Source: Pseudomonadota bacterium (GTDB lineage: Bacteria > Pseudomonadota > Alphaproteobacteria > Rhizobiales > Hyphomicrobiaceae). Taken from it: a stretch of DNA of 7,313 nt. The notes beneath the pieces were generated by a model. That model was given only the letters and a program-made list of their open reading frames with translations, was not told where the DNA came from and ran no database searches. The stretch spans positions 1-7,313 of the forward strand of contig JAEZAW010000176.1 of NCBI GenBank assembly GCA_023430315.1, written 5' to 3'. Below are positions 1 through 6,379 of this stretch, one piece after another. The position numbers and the translations under genes were made by a program. Positions within the stretch are counted from its first letter, which is position 1. Every line of letters starts with the position of its first letter.

Positions 1-10
1 TTTCCCTTTT

Positions 11-35
11 GGGGGTGGGGGGGGGGGGTGGGGGG
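11..35. other. Near-homopolymeric G tract at the window edge
   Basis: Positions 11-35 are all G except for T at 16 and T at 29, preceded by a short T/C stretch. Nothing coding or structural can be read here. The position at the very start of the window and the extreme bias suggest a contig end with poly-G base-calling or assembly noise rather than real biology, although a genuine G-rich tract cannot be excluded from one sequence. Confidence 0.6.
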
Positions 36-70
36 CGGCCGCTTGCGCTGACGTTTGCCTATGCCGCCGC

Positions 71-118
71 CCCTCACCCTAACCCTCTCCCCGTAAGCAC
101 GGGGAGAGGGGATAAGGG
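71..118. repeat. REP-like intergenic palindromic repeat
   Basis: An 11-bp perfect stem pairs 83-93 (CCCTCTCCCCG) with 100-110 around the 6-nt loop TAAGCA. An outer CCCT at 77-80 can pair with AGGG at 115-118 across a small internal loop, and another CCCT lies at 71-74. From memory, motifs built on CCCTCACCCTAACCC with a CTCTCCCC/GGGGAGAG hairpin are scattered between genes in many proteobacterial genomes and behave as REP-type elements. It sits downstream of the minus-strand lptE, so it may also act as an mRNA 3' stabiliser or a weak terminator, although no T-run follows on either strand. The hairpin is seen directly. That it is repetitive in this genome is inferred. Confidence 0.65.
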
Positions 119-189
119 CGCGCGAACGTAGCAGCGTGCTGGCGCCTGAGCAAAACGACGACGAAAGAAGAAGTATGGTTCCGCGCGCT

Positions 190-750
190 TCAGGCTGCGC
201 GCGAGAGATAGGCGGCGAGCCGAACCTTCAGCTCATCCGCGATCGTCTTGGCGACGCGGATCTCTGCATCCTCGCGCGCGCGGACGTTCGAGTAGATCGA
301 CTGGTAGCGCTCGAAGGCGGCGCGGGCGTGCGAGCTGCCCTGCAGGGCAACCGACTTCTGCTTGATGTTGATGAGCTGATAGCCGGCCTCGACGTTGTAG
401 ACCTGACTGTAAGCCTCGCCTTCCTTCGTCACGAGGGTCGAATTGATGCCCTCGCGGATCACGATCTCCAGGCGATAGGCGGGCTTCGGCGCCTCGCGAC
501 CACCGGTATTGTTGAAGATCAGCTCGTTGCGGATGCGCTGGCCGACACGGCTCGGAATGGGTGCGATGTCGACCTTCGCGAGGACATCCTGAAGATGCTC
601 ACCGCTGGCCGTCGGTCCGTAGAGCGGGCGGAAGTCGCCATCACCACAGGCCGCGAGCACCGGAGCAGCGGCAATCGTCAAACCGAGCCCGCGCAGAAAT
701 GCGCGTCTCGATGAGACAGCTTGCGGCTTCTTCCCCCTAGGCGACGACAT
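190..750 (-). CDS. lptE: LPS-assembly lipoprotein LptE
   Basis: This 186-aa protein is the outer-membrane lipoprotein that plugs and helps fold the LptD barrel, completing the Lpt bridge that delivers lipopolysaccharide to the cell surface. The N-terminus has a basic stretch, a hydrophobic segment at about 21-34 and a lipobox LAAC with the lipidated cysteine at residue 35. The family hallmark FRPLYG (usually FQPLYG) follows at once at residues 40-45, and the rest fits the LptE/RlpB fold and length. The sequence SRRAFLRG at residues 14-21 resembles a twin-arginine motif, which is odd for an LptE. The ATG start overlaps the last 14 bases of leuS, with an AGAGG ribosome-binding site about 7 nt upstream inside leuS, so translation is probably coupled. 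No promoter of its own is visible. The leuS-lptE order is standard in alphaproteobacteria. Identity is secure from the lipobox, the PLYG motif and context. Confidence 0.9.
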   Translation of the reverse strand: MSSPRGKKPQAVSSRRAFLRGLGLTIAAAPVLAACGDGDFRPLYGPTASGEHLQDVLAKVDIAPIPSRVGQRIRNELIFNNTGGREAPKPAYRLEIVIREGINSTLVTKEGEAYSQVYNVEAGYQLINIKQKSVALQGSSHARAAFERYQSIYSNVRAREDAEIRVAKTIADELKVRLAAYLSRAA

Positions 751-3364
751 TCACGATCCTCTGTGGGACCACAATCACCTTCTTGACGGGCCGTCCCTCG
801 ATAGCCCGTACGACAGCCTCAAGCTTGAGTGCTGCCGCCTCGATCTCTTCCTTCGCGGCCGTCCGGGCGATGGTCAGCTCGTCACGGCGCTTGCCGTTCA
901 CCTGTACGGCAATGGTTACGTGATCGTCAACGAGCAAGGCCCCATCGGCCTTCGGCCACGGCTGATCTGCCAACAAGGTGTTGTAGCCAAGCCGCTCCCA
1001 GCATTCTTCAGCTAAATGCGGCATCATCGGGCCGATCATCTGAACAAGATGCTCGACGGCCTCGCGAAGTGCCCAATCGAGGCCTTCATCCGACTGCGGA
1101 AGCGCCGCTTGAATGGCATTTGTCAGCTCGTACAGTTGCGCAACGGCAACATTGAAGCGCAGGGCTTCGATATTGCGACCGACCGTATCGAGAGTTTTGT
1201 GAGTCGCGCGACGCAATGCCTCCGCGCTCGGGCCAAACGCAGCGGGGCGAGTCGCGCCCTTGGGCGCAGCCTTGGTCTCGATCTCGCCGAGCAAGCGCCA
1301 AATGCGCTGAATGAAGCGGCCGGCACCCGCAACGCCCGCCTCGGTCCAGATGACATCGCGCTCGGGCGGGCTGTCGGACAGCATGAACCAGCGAGCGCAG
1401 TCGGCGCCCCAGTGCTGGATGATGTCGTCGGGGTCGACGAGGTTCTTCTTCGACTTCGACATCTTCTCGATCGAGCCGATCTCAGCCGGCTTGCCGGTCG
1501 CGATCTCGGTCGCGCGCCGAGCATCGCCCTCGCCTTCGAAGCGCACCTCGGTCGGCAGCAGCCATTGACCGTCCGCGGACCTGTAGGTCTCGTGCACGAC
1601 CATGCCCTGCGTGAAGAGGGCGGCGAACGGCTCCTTGAGCTTGGGGTTCAGGTTGCCGGTGGCGCCCATGGCGCGCGCGAAGAAGCGTGAGTAGAGCAGA
1701 TGCAGGATCGCGTGCTCGATGCCGCCGATGTACTGGTCGACGGGCAGCCAGTAGTCGGCCGCCGCCTGATCGACGGGCGTGTCCGCATCGGGCGCCGTGA
1801 AGCGCACGAAATACCAGGAGCTATCGACGAACGTGTCCATGGTGTCCGTCTCGCGGACGGCCTTGGACCCGCACTTCGGGCAATCGACATGGCGCCACGT
1901 CGGATGACGGTCGAGCGGATTGCCCGGCTCGAGGAACGAGGCATCCTCGGGCAGCTTCACGGGGAGCTGTTCGACGGGCACAGGCACCTCGCCGCACGTC
2001 CCGCAGTGGATGATCGGGATCGGGCAGCCCCAGTAGCGCTGGCGCGAGATGCCCCAGTCGCGCAGGCGATAATTGATCTTGCGCTTGGCAACGGGCTTAC
2101 CCGCGAGCGACGCCTTCTCCAGGCGATCTGCGATCGCATTGAAGGCCGCTTTGACATCGAGGCCGTCGAGGAACTGCGAATTGATCATCACGCCGTCGTC
2201 GACATAGGCCGTGCCGGCTTCGATGCCGGCGAGCGCGTGCGTGCGCGCCTTGGCCTCCGTCGGGGCGACGACAGGAACGACGGGGAGCCCATACCTGCGA
2301 GCGAATTCGATATCGCGCTGATCGTGCGCCGGGCAGCCGAAGATGGCGCCTGTGCCGTAGTCCATGAGAATGAAGTTCGCGACGTAGACGGGTAGCTTCC
2401 AGTTCGGATCGAGCGGGTGCGCGGCGACGATGCCGGTGTCGATGCCCTTCTTCTCGGCGCTCTCGATGGTCGCGACGGACGTGCCCATGTGGCGGCACTC
2501 CTCGCTGAAAGCAGCGACAGCGGGGTTCTTCTCCGCGACGGCCAGCGCCAGCGGATGATCGGGCGCAATGGCGAGGAAGGACGCGCCGAACAGCGTGTCG
2601 GGCCGCGTCGTGAAGACTTCCAGCTCCGACATGCCGCTGGGCGCAGCCGAATCGAGTGCCCATCGGATCAGCAGGCCCTCGGACCGGCCGATCCAGTTCT
2701 CCTGCATGACCCGCACCTTCTCGGGCCACTTGTCGAGCGTGTGCAGGGCCTCGATGAGATCATCCGCGAACTCGGTGATCTTGAAGGCCCACTGCTGGCG
2801 CTCGCGCTGCTCGACGAGCGCACCCGAACGCCAGCCGCGGCCGTCGATGACCTGCTCGTTGGCCAGCACGGTCTGGTCGACCGGGTCCCAGTTCACCTTG
2901 CTCGCGCGGCGATAGGCGAGGCCCTTCGCGTACATGTCCAGGAACAGGCGCTGCTGGTGGCGGTAGTAGCTCGGATTGCAGGTCGCGAACTCGCGCTTCC
3001 AGTCGATGGCGAGGCCCATGGACTTGAGCTGCGCCTTCATGGCGTCGATGTTGGCGTAGGTCCACTTGGCCGGGTGCGTCTGGCGCTCCATGGCCGCGTT
3101 CTCGGCCGGCATGCCGAAGGCGTCCCAGCCCATGGGGTGCAGGACGTTGAAACCGCGGGCGCGCTTGTAGCGGGCCAGCACATCGCCCATGGTATAGTTA
3201 CGCACGTGCCCCATATGGATGCGCCCGGACGGATACGGGAACATCTCGAGCACGTAGCACTTTGGCTTGGCCGGATCGGTCGATGTGAGAAAGACGCCGC
3301 GTGCGTCCCAGACACTTTGCCAGTGCTGCTCGCGATCGGGCGCGTTATAGCGTTCGGCGGCCAT
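737..3364 (-). CDS. leuS: Leucyl-tRNA synthetase
   Basis: This 875-aa cytoplasmic class I aminoacyl-tRNA synthetase charges tRNA-Leu with leucine using ATP. The length is typical for bacterial LeuRS. The HIGH signature reads HMGH at residues 50-53 and KMSKS lies at 634-638. The CP1 editing domain, which hydrolyses mischarged tRNA, shows the threonine-rich TTRPDT at 252-257 and HDQRD at 347-351, whose first aspartate (348) is the conserved editing residue. A zinc-knuckle insertion is visible: C454-X2-C457 and C495-X2-C498. E. coli LeuRS lacks these cysteines, while many other bacteria have them. RETDTMDTFVDSSWY at 504-517 returns to the catalytic core, and the C-terminal part holds the anticodon-binding helices and the tRNA-contacting tail. 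The ATG at 3364-3362 has a plausible GAGG about 9 nt upstream. It is transcribed divergently from yggS and overlaps lptE at its 3' end. The reading frame is complete and undisturbed. Confidence 0.98.
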   Translation of the reverse strand: MAAERYNAPDREQHWQSVWDARGVFLTSTDPAKPKCYVLEMFPYPSGRIHMGHVRNYTMGDVLARYKRARGFNVLHPMGWDAFGMPAENAAMERQTHPAKWTYANIDAMKAQLKSMGLAIDWKREFATCNPSYYRHQQRLFLDMYAKGLAYRRASKVNWDPVDQTVLANEQVIDGRGWRSGALVEQRERQQWAFKITEFADDLIEALHTLDKWPEKVRVMQENWIGRSEGLLIRWALDSAAPSGMSELEVFTTRPDTLFGASFLAIAPDHPLALAVAEKNPAVAAFSEECRHMGTSVATIESAEKKGIDTGIVAAHPLDPNWKLPVYVANFILMDYGTGAIFGCPAHDQRDIEFARRYGLPVVPVVAPTEAKARTHALAGIEAGTAYVDDGVMINSQFLDGLDVKAAFNAIADRLEKASLAGKPVAKRKINYRLRDWGISRQRYWGCPIPIIHCGTCGEVPVPVEQLPVKLPEDASFLEPGNPLDRHPTWRHVDCPKCGSKAVRETDTMDTFVDSSWYFVRFTAPDADTPVDQAAADYWLPVDQYIGGIEHAILHLLYSRFFARAMGATGNLNPKLKEPFAALFTQGMVVHETYRSADGQWLLPTEVRFEGEGDARRATEIATGKPAEIGSIEKMSKSKKNLVDPDDIIQHWGADCARWFMLSDSPPERDVIWTEAGVAGAGRFIQRIWRLLGEIETKAAPKGATRPAAFGPSAEALRRATHKTLDTVGRNIEALRFNVAVAQLYELTNAIQAALPQSDEGLDWALREAVEHLVQMIGPMMPHLAEECWERLGYNTLLADQPWPKADGALLVDDHVTIAVQVNGKRRDELTIARTAAKEEIEAAALKLEAVVRAIEGRPVKKVIVVPQRIVNVVA

Positions 3365-3457
3365 TTGGGGCGACCTCGGTACGTGTTGTCATAACTGTGG
3401 GCGAATAAGCTCGGCGCGTAATGTGCCCAAAGGATTGGGCGGGTCAAGGCGGAGACG
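3365..3457. promoter_or_regulatory. Divergent leuS / yggS promoter region
   Basis: This 93-bp gap must hold the promoters of both divergent genes. I see no clear sigma-70 boxes. The one distinct structure is a hairpin-forming palindrome, GCCCAA at 3425-3430 and TTGGGC at 3435-3440 around AGGA, lying 18 bp before the yggS start. It could be an operator or an mRNA leader hairpin. No T-run follows it, so it is not a typical terminator. Confidence 0.45.
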
Positions 3458-4144
3458 ATGAAGGAGACGGCAGAATCACGGCTCGAGGCCGTTCGCGGCC
3501 GGATCGAGAAGGCGGCGCGGGAAGTTGGACGCGACCCAGCCTCCGTCCGGCTGGTGGTGGTCTCCAAGACCTTCGGCGAGGTCGACATTAAGCCGGTAAT
3601 CGCCGCCGGGCAGCGGCTGTTTGGCGAAAACCGCGTTCAGGAGGCCCAGTCCAAGTGGCCGGCCCTCAAGAATGCGCACCCGGACCTGGAGCTGCACCTC
3701 ATTGGGCCCCTGCAGACCAACAAGGTGCGCGATGCCGTCGCCCTCTTCGACGTACTCCACACGCTCGACCGGCCGAAGCTCGCGCACGCGCTGAAGGCCG
3801 AGATGGCGGCGCGCGGCAAGACCCTCCGTCTGCTCGTCCAGGTCAACACGGGCGAGGAAGAGCAGAAGGCGGGCGTCGCGCCGGCTGATCTGCCGGCCTT
3901 CCTCAAATTGGTGCAGGACGAGCTGAAGCTCGAAATCGAAGGCCTCATGTGCATCCCGCCCGTCGACGAGGAGCCGGCACTCCATTTCGCACTGCTATCC
4001 AAACTCGCCCGCGAGCACGGGCTCCCCGAGCTCAGCATGGGCATGAGCGGTGACTTCGAGGCGGCCGTGGAACTTGGCGCGACGTACGTGCGGGTGGGGA
4101 GCGCGATCTTCGGCAGCCGTCCGCCGCTGGTGACGACGCCATAA
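3458..4144 (+). CDS. yggS: YggS/PLPBP-family pyridoxal phosphate homeostasis protein
   Basis: This 228-aa protein belongs to the YggS/PROSC family. It is a single-domain alanine-racemase-like barrel that binds pyridoxal 5'-phosphate but has no known catalytic activity. It buffers PLP supply and affects amino-acid and vitamin B6 metabolism in the cytoplasm. The PLP-binding lysine is K37 in VVVSKT (33-38). Further family motifs are GENRVQEA (56-63), HLIGPLQTNK (80-89), QVNTGEEEQKAG (128-139), GLMCIPP (162-168), LSMGMSGDFEAAV (192-204, phosphate-binding) and VRVGSAIFG (211-219). Length matches E. coli YggS. The ATG has GGAG only 3 nt upstream and AAGG 8 nt upstream; the latter is the better spaced ribosome-binding site. 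It is divergent from leuS, and I recall this neighbourhood in other alphaproteobacteria. The next plus-strand gene lies 141 bp on and probably has its own promoter. Confidence 0.95.
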   Translation: MKETAESRLEAVRGRIEKAAREVGRDPASVRLVVVSKTFGEVDIKPVIAAGQRLFGENRVQEAQSKWPALKNAHPDLELHLIGPLQTNKVRDAVALFDVLHTLDRPKLAHALKAEMAARGKTLRLLVQVNTGEEEQKAGVAPADLPAFLKLVQDELKLEIEGLMCIPPVDEEPALHFALLSKLAREHGLPELSMGMSGDFEAAVELGATYVRVGSAIFGSRPPLVTTP

Positions 4145-4169
4145 CTCGTCGAACCAAAAGTCCCAGAAC

Positions 4170-4194
4170 GCAGTTGAATTAGACAGTCAACTGC
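4170..4194. promoter_or_regulatory. Perfect inverted repeat upstream of the polyamine dehydrogenase
   Basis: GCAGTTGA at 4170-4177 is exactly mirrored by TCAACTGC at 4187-4194, with a 9-nt AT-rich spacer (ATTAGACAG). It lies 25 bp after the yggS stop and about 90 bp before the next start. No T-run follows, so it does not look like an intrinsic terminator. AT-rich DNA in and just after it (including CAATAT at 4194-4199) may be part of a promoter. An operator for a dimeric regulator is the preferred reading, but this is inference. Confidence 0.4.
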
Positions 4195-4272
4195 AATATC
4201 GACGCCGCCCAAGGGACGGAGGAGCTGGAAATCTCCGCCTCCCGCCTGCGCGCGACATCCCCCAAAGCATCC

Positions 4273-4278
4273 GAGGAG
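4273..4278 (+). promoter_or_regulatory. Ribosome-binding site that fixes a GTG start
   Basis: GAGGAG lies 7 nt upstream of the GTG at 4286-4288. This strong, well-spaced Shine-Dalgarno sequence supports the GTG as initiator, and the encoded protein then begins directly with the Rossmann strand VLIIGAG as in its family. Confidence 0.8.
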
Positions 4279-4285
4279 ACGCCCC

Positions 4286-5500
4286 GTGGATACCGTTCTG
4301 ATCATTGGCGCCGGCGCTGCCGGCTCCGTCGTCGCGCAGAAGTGCGCGATGAACCGCGACGTGTTCAAGACGATCCACCTGGCTTCGCGCCGCATCGAGA
4401 GCTGCAAGGCTGTCGCCAAGCGCTGCAAGACGCCGATCGAGGTGCATCAGGTCGATGCCGACGACGTCAAGGCGACCGTCAAGTTGCTGAAGAAGATCAA
4501 GCCCGACCTCGTCATCAACATGGCGCTGCCATACCAGGATCTGCCGATCATGGATGCGTGCCTGGAGGCGGGCGTGCACTACATGGACACGGCCAACTAC
4601 GAGCCGCGCGATGAGGCTAAGTTCACATACAAGTGGCAGTGGCCCTATCACGACAAATACAAGAAGGCCGGCCTCATGGCCGTGCTCGGCTGCGGCTTCG
4701 ATCCGGGACAGTCGAACATCTATTGCGCCTATGCGCAGGAGTTCCTGTTCGACGAGATCAACCAGATCGACATCGTGGACTGCAATGACGGCAGCCACGG
4801 CAAGGCGTTCGCGACCAACTTCAATCCGGAGATCAACCTCCGTGAGGTCACGCAGCGCGGCAAGTACTGGAAGAAGGGCAAGTGGATCGACATCGATCCG
4901 CTCTCGATTTCCGTGATGATCGACTACCCGAAGGTCGGCGAGCGCAAGAGCTACCTCATCTATCACGAGGAGGAGGAGAGCCTCGTCAAGAACATCAAGG
5001 GGCTCGAGCAGATCCGCTTCTGGATGACGTTCTCTGACAACTACATCAAGCACCTCGAGGTGCTCCAGAACGTCGGCATGACCCGCATCGACCCCGTCAT
5101 GTACAAGGGCAATCCGGTCATCCCCATGGAGTTCCTGAAGGAGCTGCTGCCGCCGCCGTCCTCGCTCGGCGAGAACTACACGGGCAAGACGTCCATCGGC
5201 TGCATCTTCGTCGGCAAGAAGGGTGGCAAGGAAAAGCGCGCGATGATCTACAACGTCTGCGACCACGCCGCTTCCTACAAGGAGACCGGCGCGCAGGCGG
5301 TTTCGTACACGACCGGCGTGCCCCCCGTGGTGGGGGCCATGATGATGTTCCAGGGCCACTGGAAGGGAAAAGGCGTGTTCAACGTCGAGCAGCTCCCCTC
5401 GAAGCCCTTCATGGACGAGATCGGCAAGCAGGGCCTGCCCTGGCATCTCATCGACGTGAAGAAGAGCGACCAGAAAGAGCTCTTCAAGGTCAAGACCTGA
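4286..5500 (+). CDS. Carboxynorspermidine/carboxyspermidine dehydrogenase (saccharopine dehydrogenase family)
   Basis: This 404-aa cytoplasmic enzyme matches the CANSDH/CASDH branch of the saccharopine dehydrogenase (Lys1-like) superfamily. That branch uses NADPH to condense L-aspartate semialdehyde with 1,3-diaminopropane or putrescine, giving carboxynorspermidine or carboxyspermidine, which NspC then decarboxylates to norspermidine or spermidine. Visible signs are the Rossmann GAGAAG (8-13), HLASRR (31-36), the long family stretch from MALPYQDLPIMDAC to HYMDTANYEPRDEAKF (79-113), GCGFDPG (135-141), DIVDCNDGSHGKAFATNFNPEIN (162-184), GENYTGKTSIGC (295-306) and YKETGAQAVSYTTGVP (331-346). Length is typical. 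It starts with GTG behind a strong GAGGAG site. The genes next to it are unrelated, and no nspC decarboxylase is present, so the gene appears as an orphan of its pathway here. A strong terminator follows within 10 bp. The family assignment is firm. The exact diamine substrate is not decidable from sequence. Confidence 0.88.
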   Translation: MDTVLIIGAGAAGSVVAQKCAMNRDVFKTIHLASRRIESCKAVAKRCKTPIEVHQVDADDVKATVKLLKKIKPDLVINMALPYQDLPIMDACLEAGVHYMDTANYEPRDEAKFTYKWQWPYHDKYKKAGLMAVLGCGFDPGQSNIYCAYAQEFLFDEINQIDIVDCNDGSHGKAFATNFNPEINLREVTQRGKYWKKGKWIDIDPLSISVMIDYPKVGERKSYLIYHEEEESLVKNIKGLEQIRFWMTFSDNYIKHLEVLQNVGMTRIDPVMYKGNPVIPMEFLKELLPPPSSLGENYTGKTSIGCIFVGKKGGKEKRAMIYNVCDHAASYKETGAQAVSYTTGVPPVVGAMMMFQGHWKGKGVFNVEQLPSKPFMDEIGKQGLPWHLIDVKKSDQKELFKVKT

Positions 5501-5508
5501 AGCTAAAC

Positions 5509-5532
5509 AAAGGGCGCCGAGAGGCGCCCTTT
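5509..5532. terminator. Bidirectional intrinsic terminator
   Basis: A perfect 10-bp stem pairs AAAGGGCGCC (5509-5518) with GGCGCCCTTT (5523-5532) around the tetraloop GAGA. On the plus strand it is followed by ACGTTTTC. On the minus strand it is followed by GTTTAGCT, giving CTTTGTTT at the exit of the hairpin. It lies 8 bp after the polyamine dehydrogenase stop and 11 bp after the end of the converging zinc-ribbon gene, so it probably ends transcription from both sides. Confidence 0.88.
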
Positions 5533-5543
5533 ACGTTTTCCGA

Positions 5544-5843
5544 TCAGTGCTTGGTCCGGATCGGCGCGAGCAATTGATCCACATCGAGGCTGCCGGCGAA
5601 GTCCAAGAGCTCCTTGAAGTCCTTCTGAGGCGGCTTGGGGCGCGCTCCGCCGTCGCGCAGATTCTCCGCAATTCTGTCCAGAGTGGCGTCGCAGTAGAGA
5701 ATGCCGCTGTAGGCCATCGCATAAGCCAAGTCCTCGACCGTCTCCGGTCGGCCGCCGCAGCTCGGGCAATCGAGAAGATTGAGCTTCGGTGCATCCTCAC
5801 CGCAGAAAATGCAAAGCGTTCGTACTTGCTCATCGGTATCCAT
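5544..5843 (-). CDS. Small zinc-ribbon protein of unknown function
   Basis: I do not recognise a named family for this 99-aa protein. Its N-terminus holds two cysteine knuckles, C11-I-F-C14 and C26-P-S-C29, spaced CX2C-X11-CX2C. The arrangement predicts a zinc ribbon that could bind nucleic acid or a protein partner. The remainder is a soluble, mainly helical-looking segment (VEDLAYAMAY at about 36-45, LDRIAENLRD at 55-64), then a proline/lysine-rich linker and an amphipathic C-terminal part (FKELLDFAGSLDVDQLLAPI). There is no signal peptide or membrane segment. The ATG at 5843-5841 is preceded by a G-rich stretch (GGGGGTG) that may serve as a weak ribosome-binding site. It converges on the polyamine dehydrogenase and shares its terminator. 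The frame is supported by the paired cysteine motifs and the shared terminator; the function is unknown. Confidence 0.75.
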   Translation of the reverse strand: MDTDEQVRTLCIFCGEDAPKLNLLDCPSCGGRPETVEDLAYAMAYSGILYCDATLDRIAENLRDGGARPKPPQKDFKELLDFAGSLDVDQLLAPIRTKH

Positions 5844-5888
5844 GCGTCACCCCCGTCACGTTGGATTAGTGCTCCGTCCAGTACTGAT

Positions 5889-5945
5889 CGCGAGCACGTT
5901 CGCGTACTCGCCTCCGCAAGCGCTCGTGGACGATCGACGTGCTCG
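5889..5945. repeat. Inverted repeats between the thioesterase and zinc-ribbon genes
   Basis: CGAGCACGT at 5891-5899 is mirrored exactly by ACGTGCTCG at 5937-5945 with a 37-nt spacer. A competing short hairpin, CGCGA (5889-5893) with TCGCG (5900-5904), uses the same left arm. The structure lies in the 116-bp gap just downstream of the minus-strand thioesterase gene and upstream of the zinc-ribbon gene. It may be a weak transcript-end hairpin or leader structure. No T-run accompanies it. Confidence 0.3.
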
Positions 5946-5959
5946 ATTGTCCGTAGCGC

Positions 5960-6379
5960 TCATTTCTCGAACACTCTGAAAATTCCGCTGGCCGTCGCGA
6001 GGAGCTTGCCATCCGCGCTCGCTTCCCCGTCGACAAAGGCGAGCGTGCGTGCCCGGCGCCTGATCGTCACGCTGCCCTCGATCCAGGGACCAGGCGACAC
6101 GCCCGCGATGAAGCGGCTATCGAGCCCTATGGTCGCTGTCGGGCACTGGACCACGCTCGCGAGGTAGTGGCCCATCATGTGGTCGAGGAACAAGACGAGC
6201 GCGCCGCCGTGAATGACGCCATTGGAATTGCCGTGGCGCGCGTCGCTGTGGAAGCCGTACGTGGCGGAGCCGTCGCTTGCCATGCGTCGATAGAATGGAC
6301 CGTTCAATCGTTCGAAGTTGTCTTCGGGGAAGAGGTGCTCGAAGCCAGGGGGCGGATTGGGAAGCGGACGTGCGGACAT
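5960..6379 (-). CDS. PaaI-family hotdog-fold thioesterase
   Basis: This 139-aa protein fits the single-domain hotdog thioesterases of the PaaI/4HBT superfamily, which hydrolyse acyl-CoA thioesters in the cytoplasm, usually as tetramers. The active-site signature NxxGxxHGG appears as N51-S-N-G-V-I-H57-G-G, followed nine residues after the histidine by D66 in LFLDHMMG, the expected position of the catalytic acid in PaaI-type enzymes. The later strands include TIGLDSRFIAGVSPGPWIEGSVTI (83-106) and LAFVDGEASADGKLLATASGIFRV (113-136), the usual end of the fold. The N-terminal 20 residues are proline-rich and resemble other members (PxGFEHLF). The substrate cannot be told from sequence or neighbours. 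Only a weak ribosome-binding site is visible before the ATG at 6379-6377. The gene is 116 bp upstream of the zinc-ribbon gene on the same strand, so co-transcription is possible but unproven. Confidence 0.87.
   Translation of the reverse strand: MSARPLPNPPPGFEHLFPEDNFERLNGPFYRRMASDGSATYGFHSDARHGNSNGVIHGGALVLFLDHMMGHYLASVVQCPTATIGLDSRFIAGVSPGPWIEGSVTIRRRARTLAFVDGEASADGKLLATASGIFRVFEK

Noticed and set aside
136..714. A 192-codon plus-strand open frame over lptE
   Set aside because: It is antisense to lptE, which has a lipobox, the PLYG motif and operon context. The plus-strand product shows no domain.
2417..3394. A 325-codon plus-strand open frame opposite the 5' half of leuS
   Set aside because: It is fully antisense to conserved LeuRS sequence, has no recognisable domain and has biased Arg/Gly/Leu/Val composition. 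The same holds for 1016-1690 and 1700-2395 on the plus strand.
3637..4428. A 263-codon minus-strand frame opposite yggS and the following gap
   Set aside because: Serine/arginine-rich translation without motifs, antisense to a conserved gene and crossing the start of the next one.
4187..5446. A 419-codon minus-strand open frame opposite the polyamine dehydrogenase
   Set aside because: The plus strand encodes a full-length, family-conserved enzyme with a strong ribosome-binding site. The antisense product is a Leu/Val/Asp/His/Arg-rich low-complexity sequence typical of the frame opposite GC-rich genes.
5547..6167. A 206-codon plus-strand frame across the zinc-ribbon and thioesterase genes
   Set aside because: The minus strand carries zinc-binding cysteines and a thioesterase active site. 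This frame has neither motifs nor a good ribosome-binding site.
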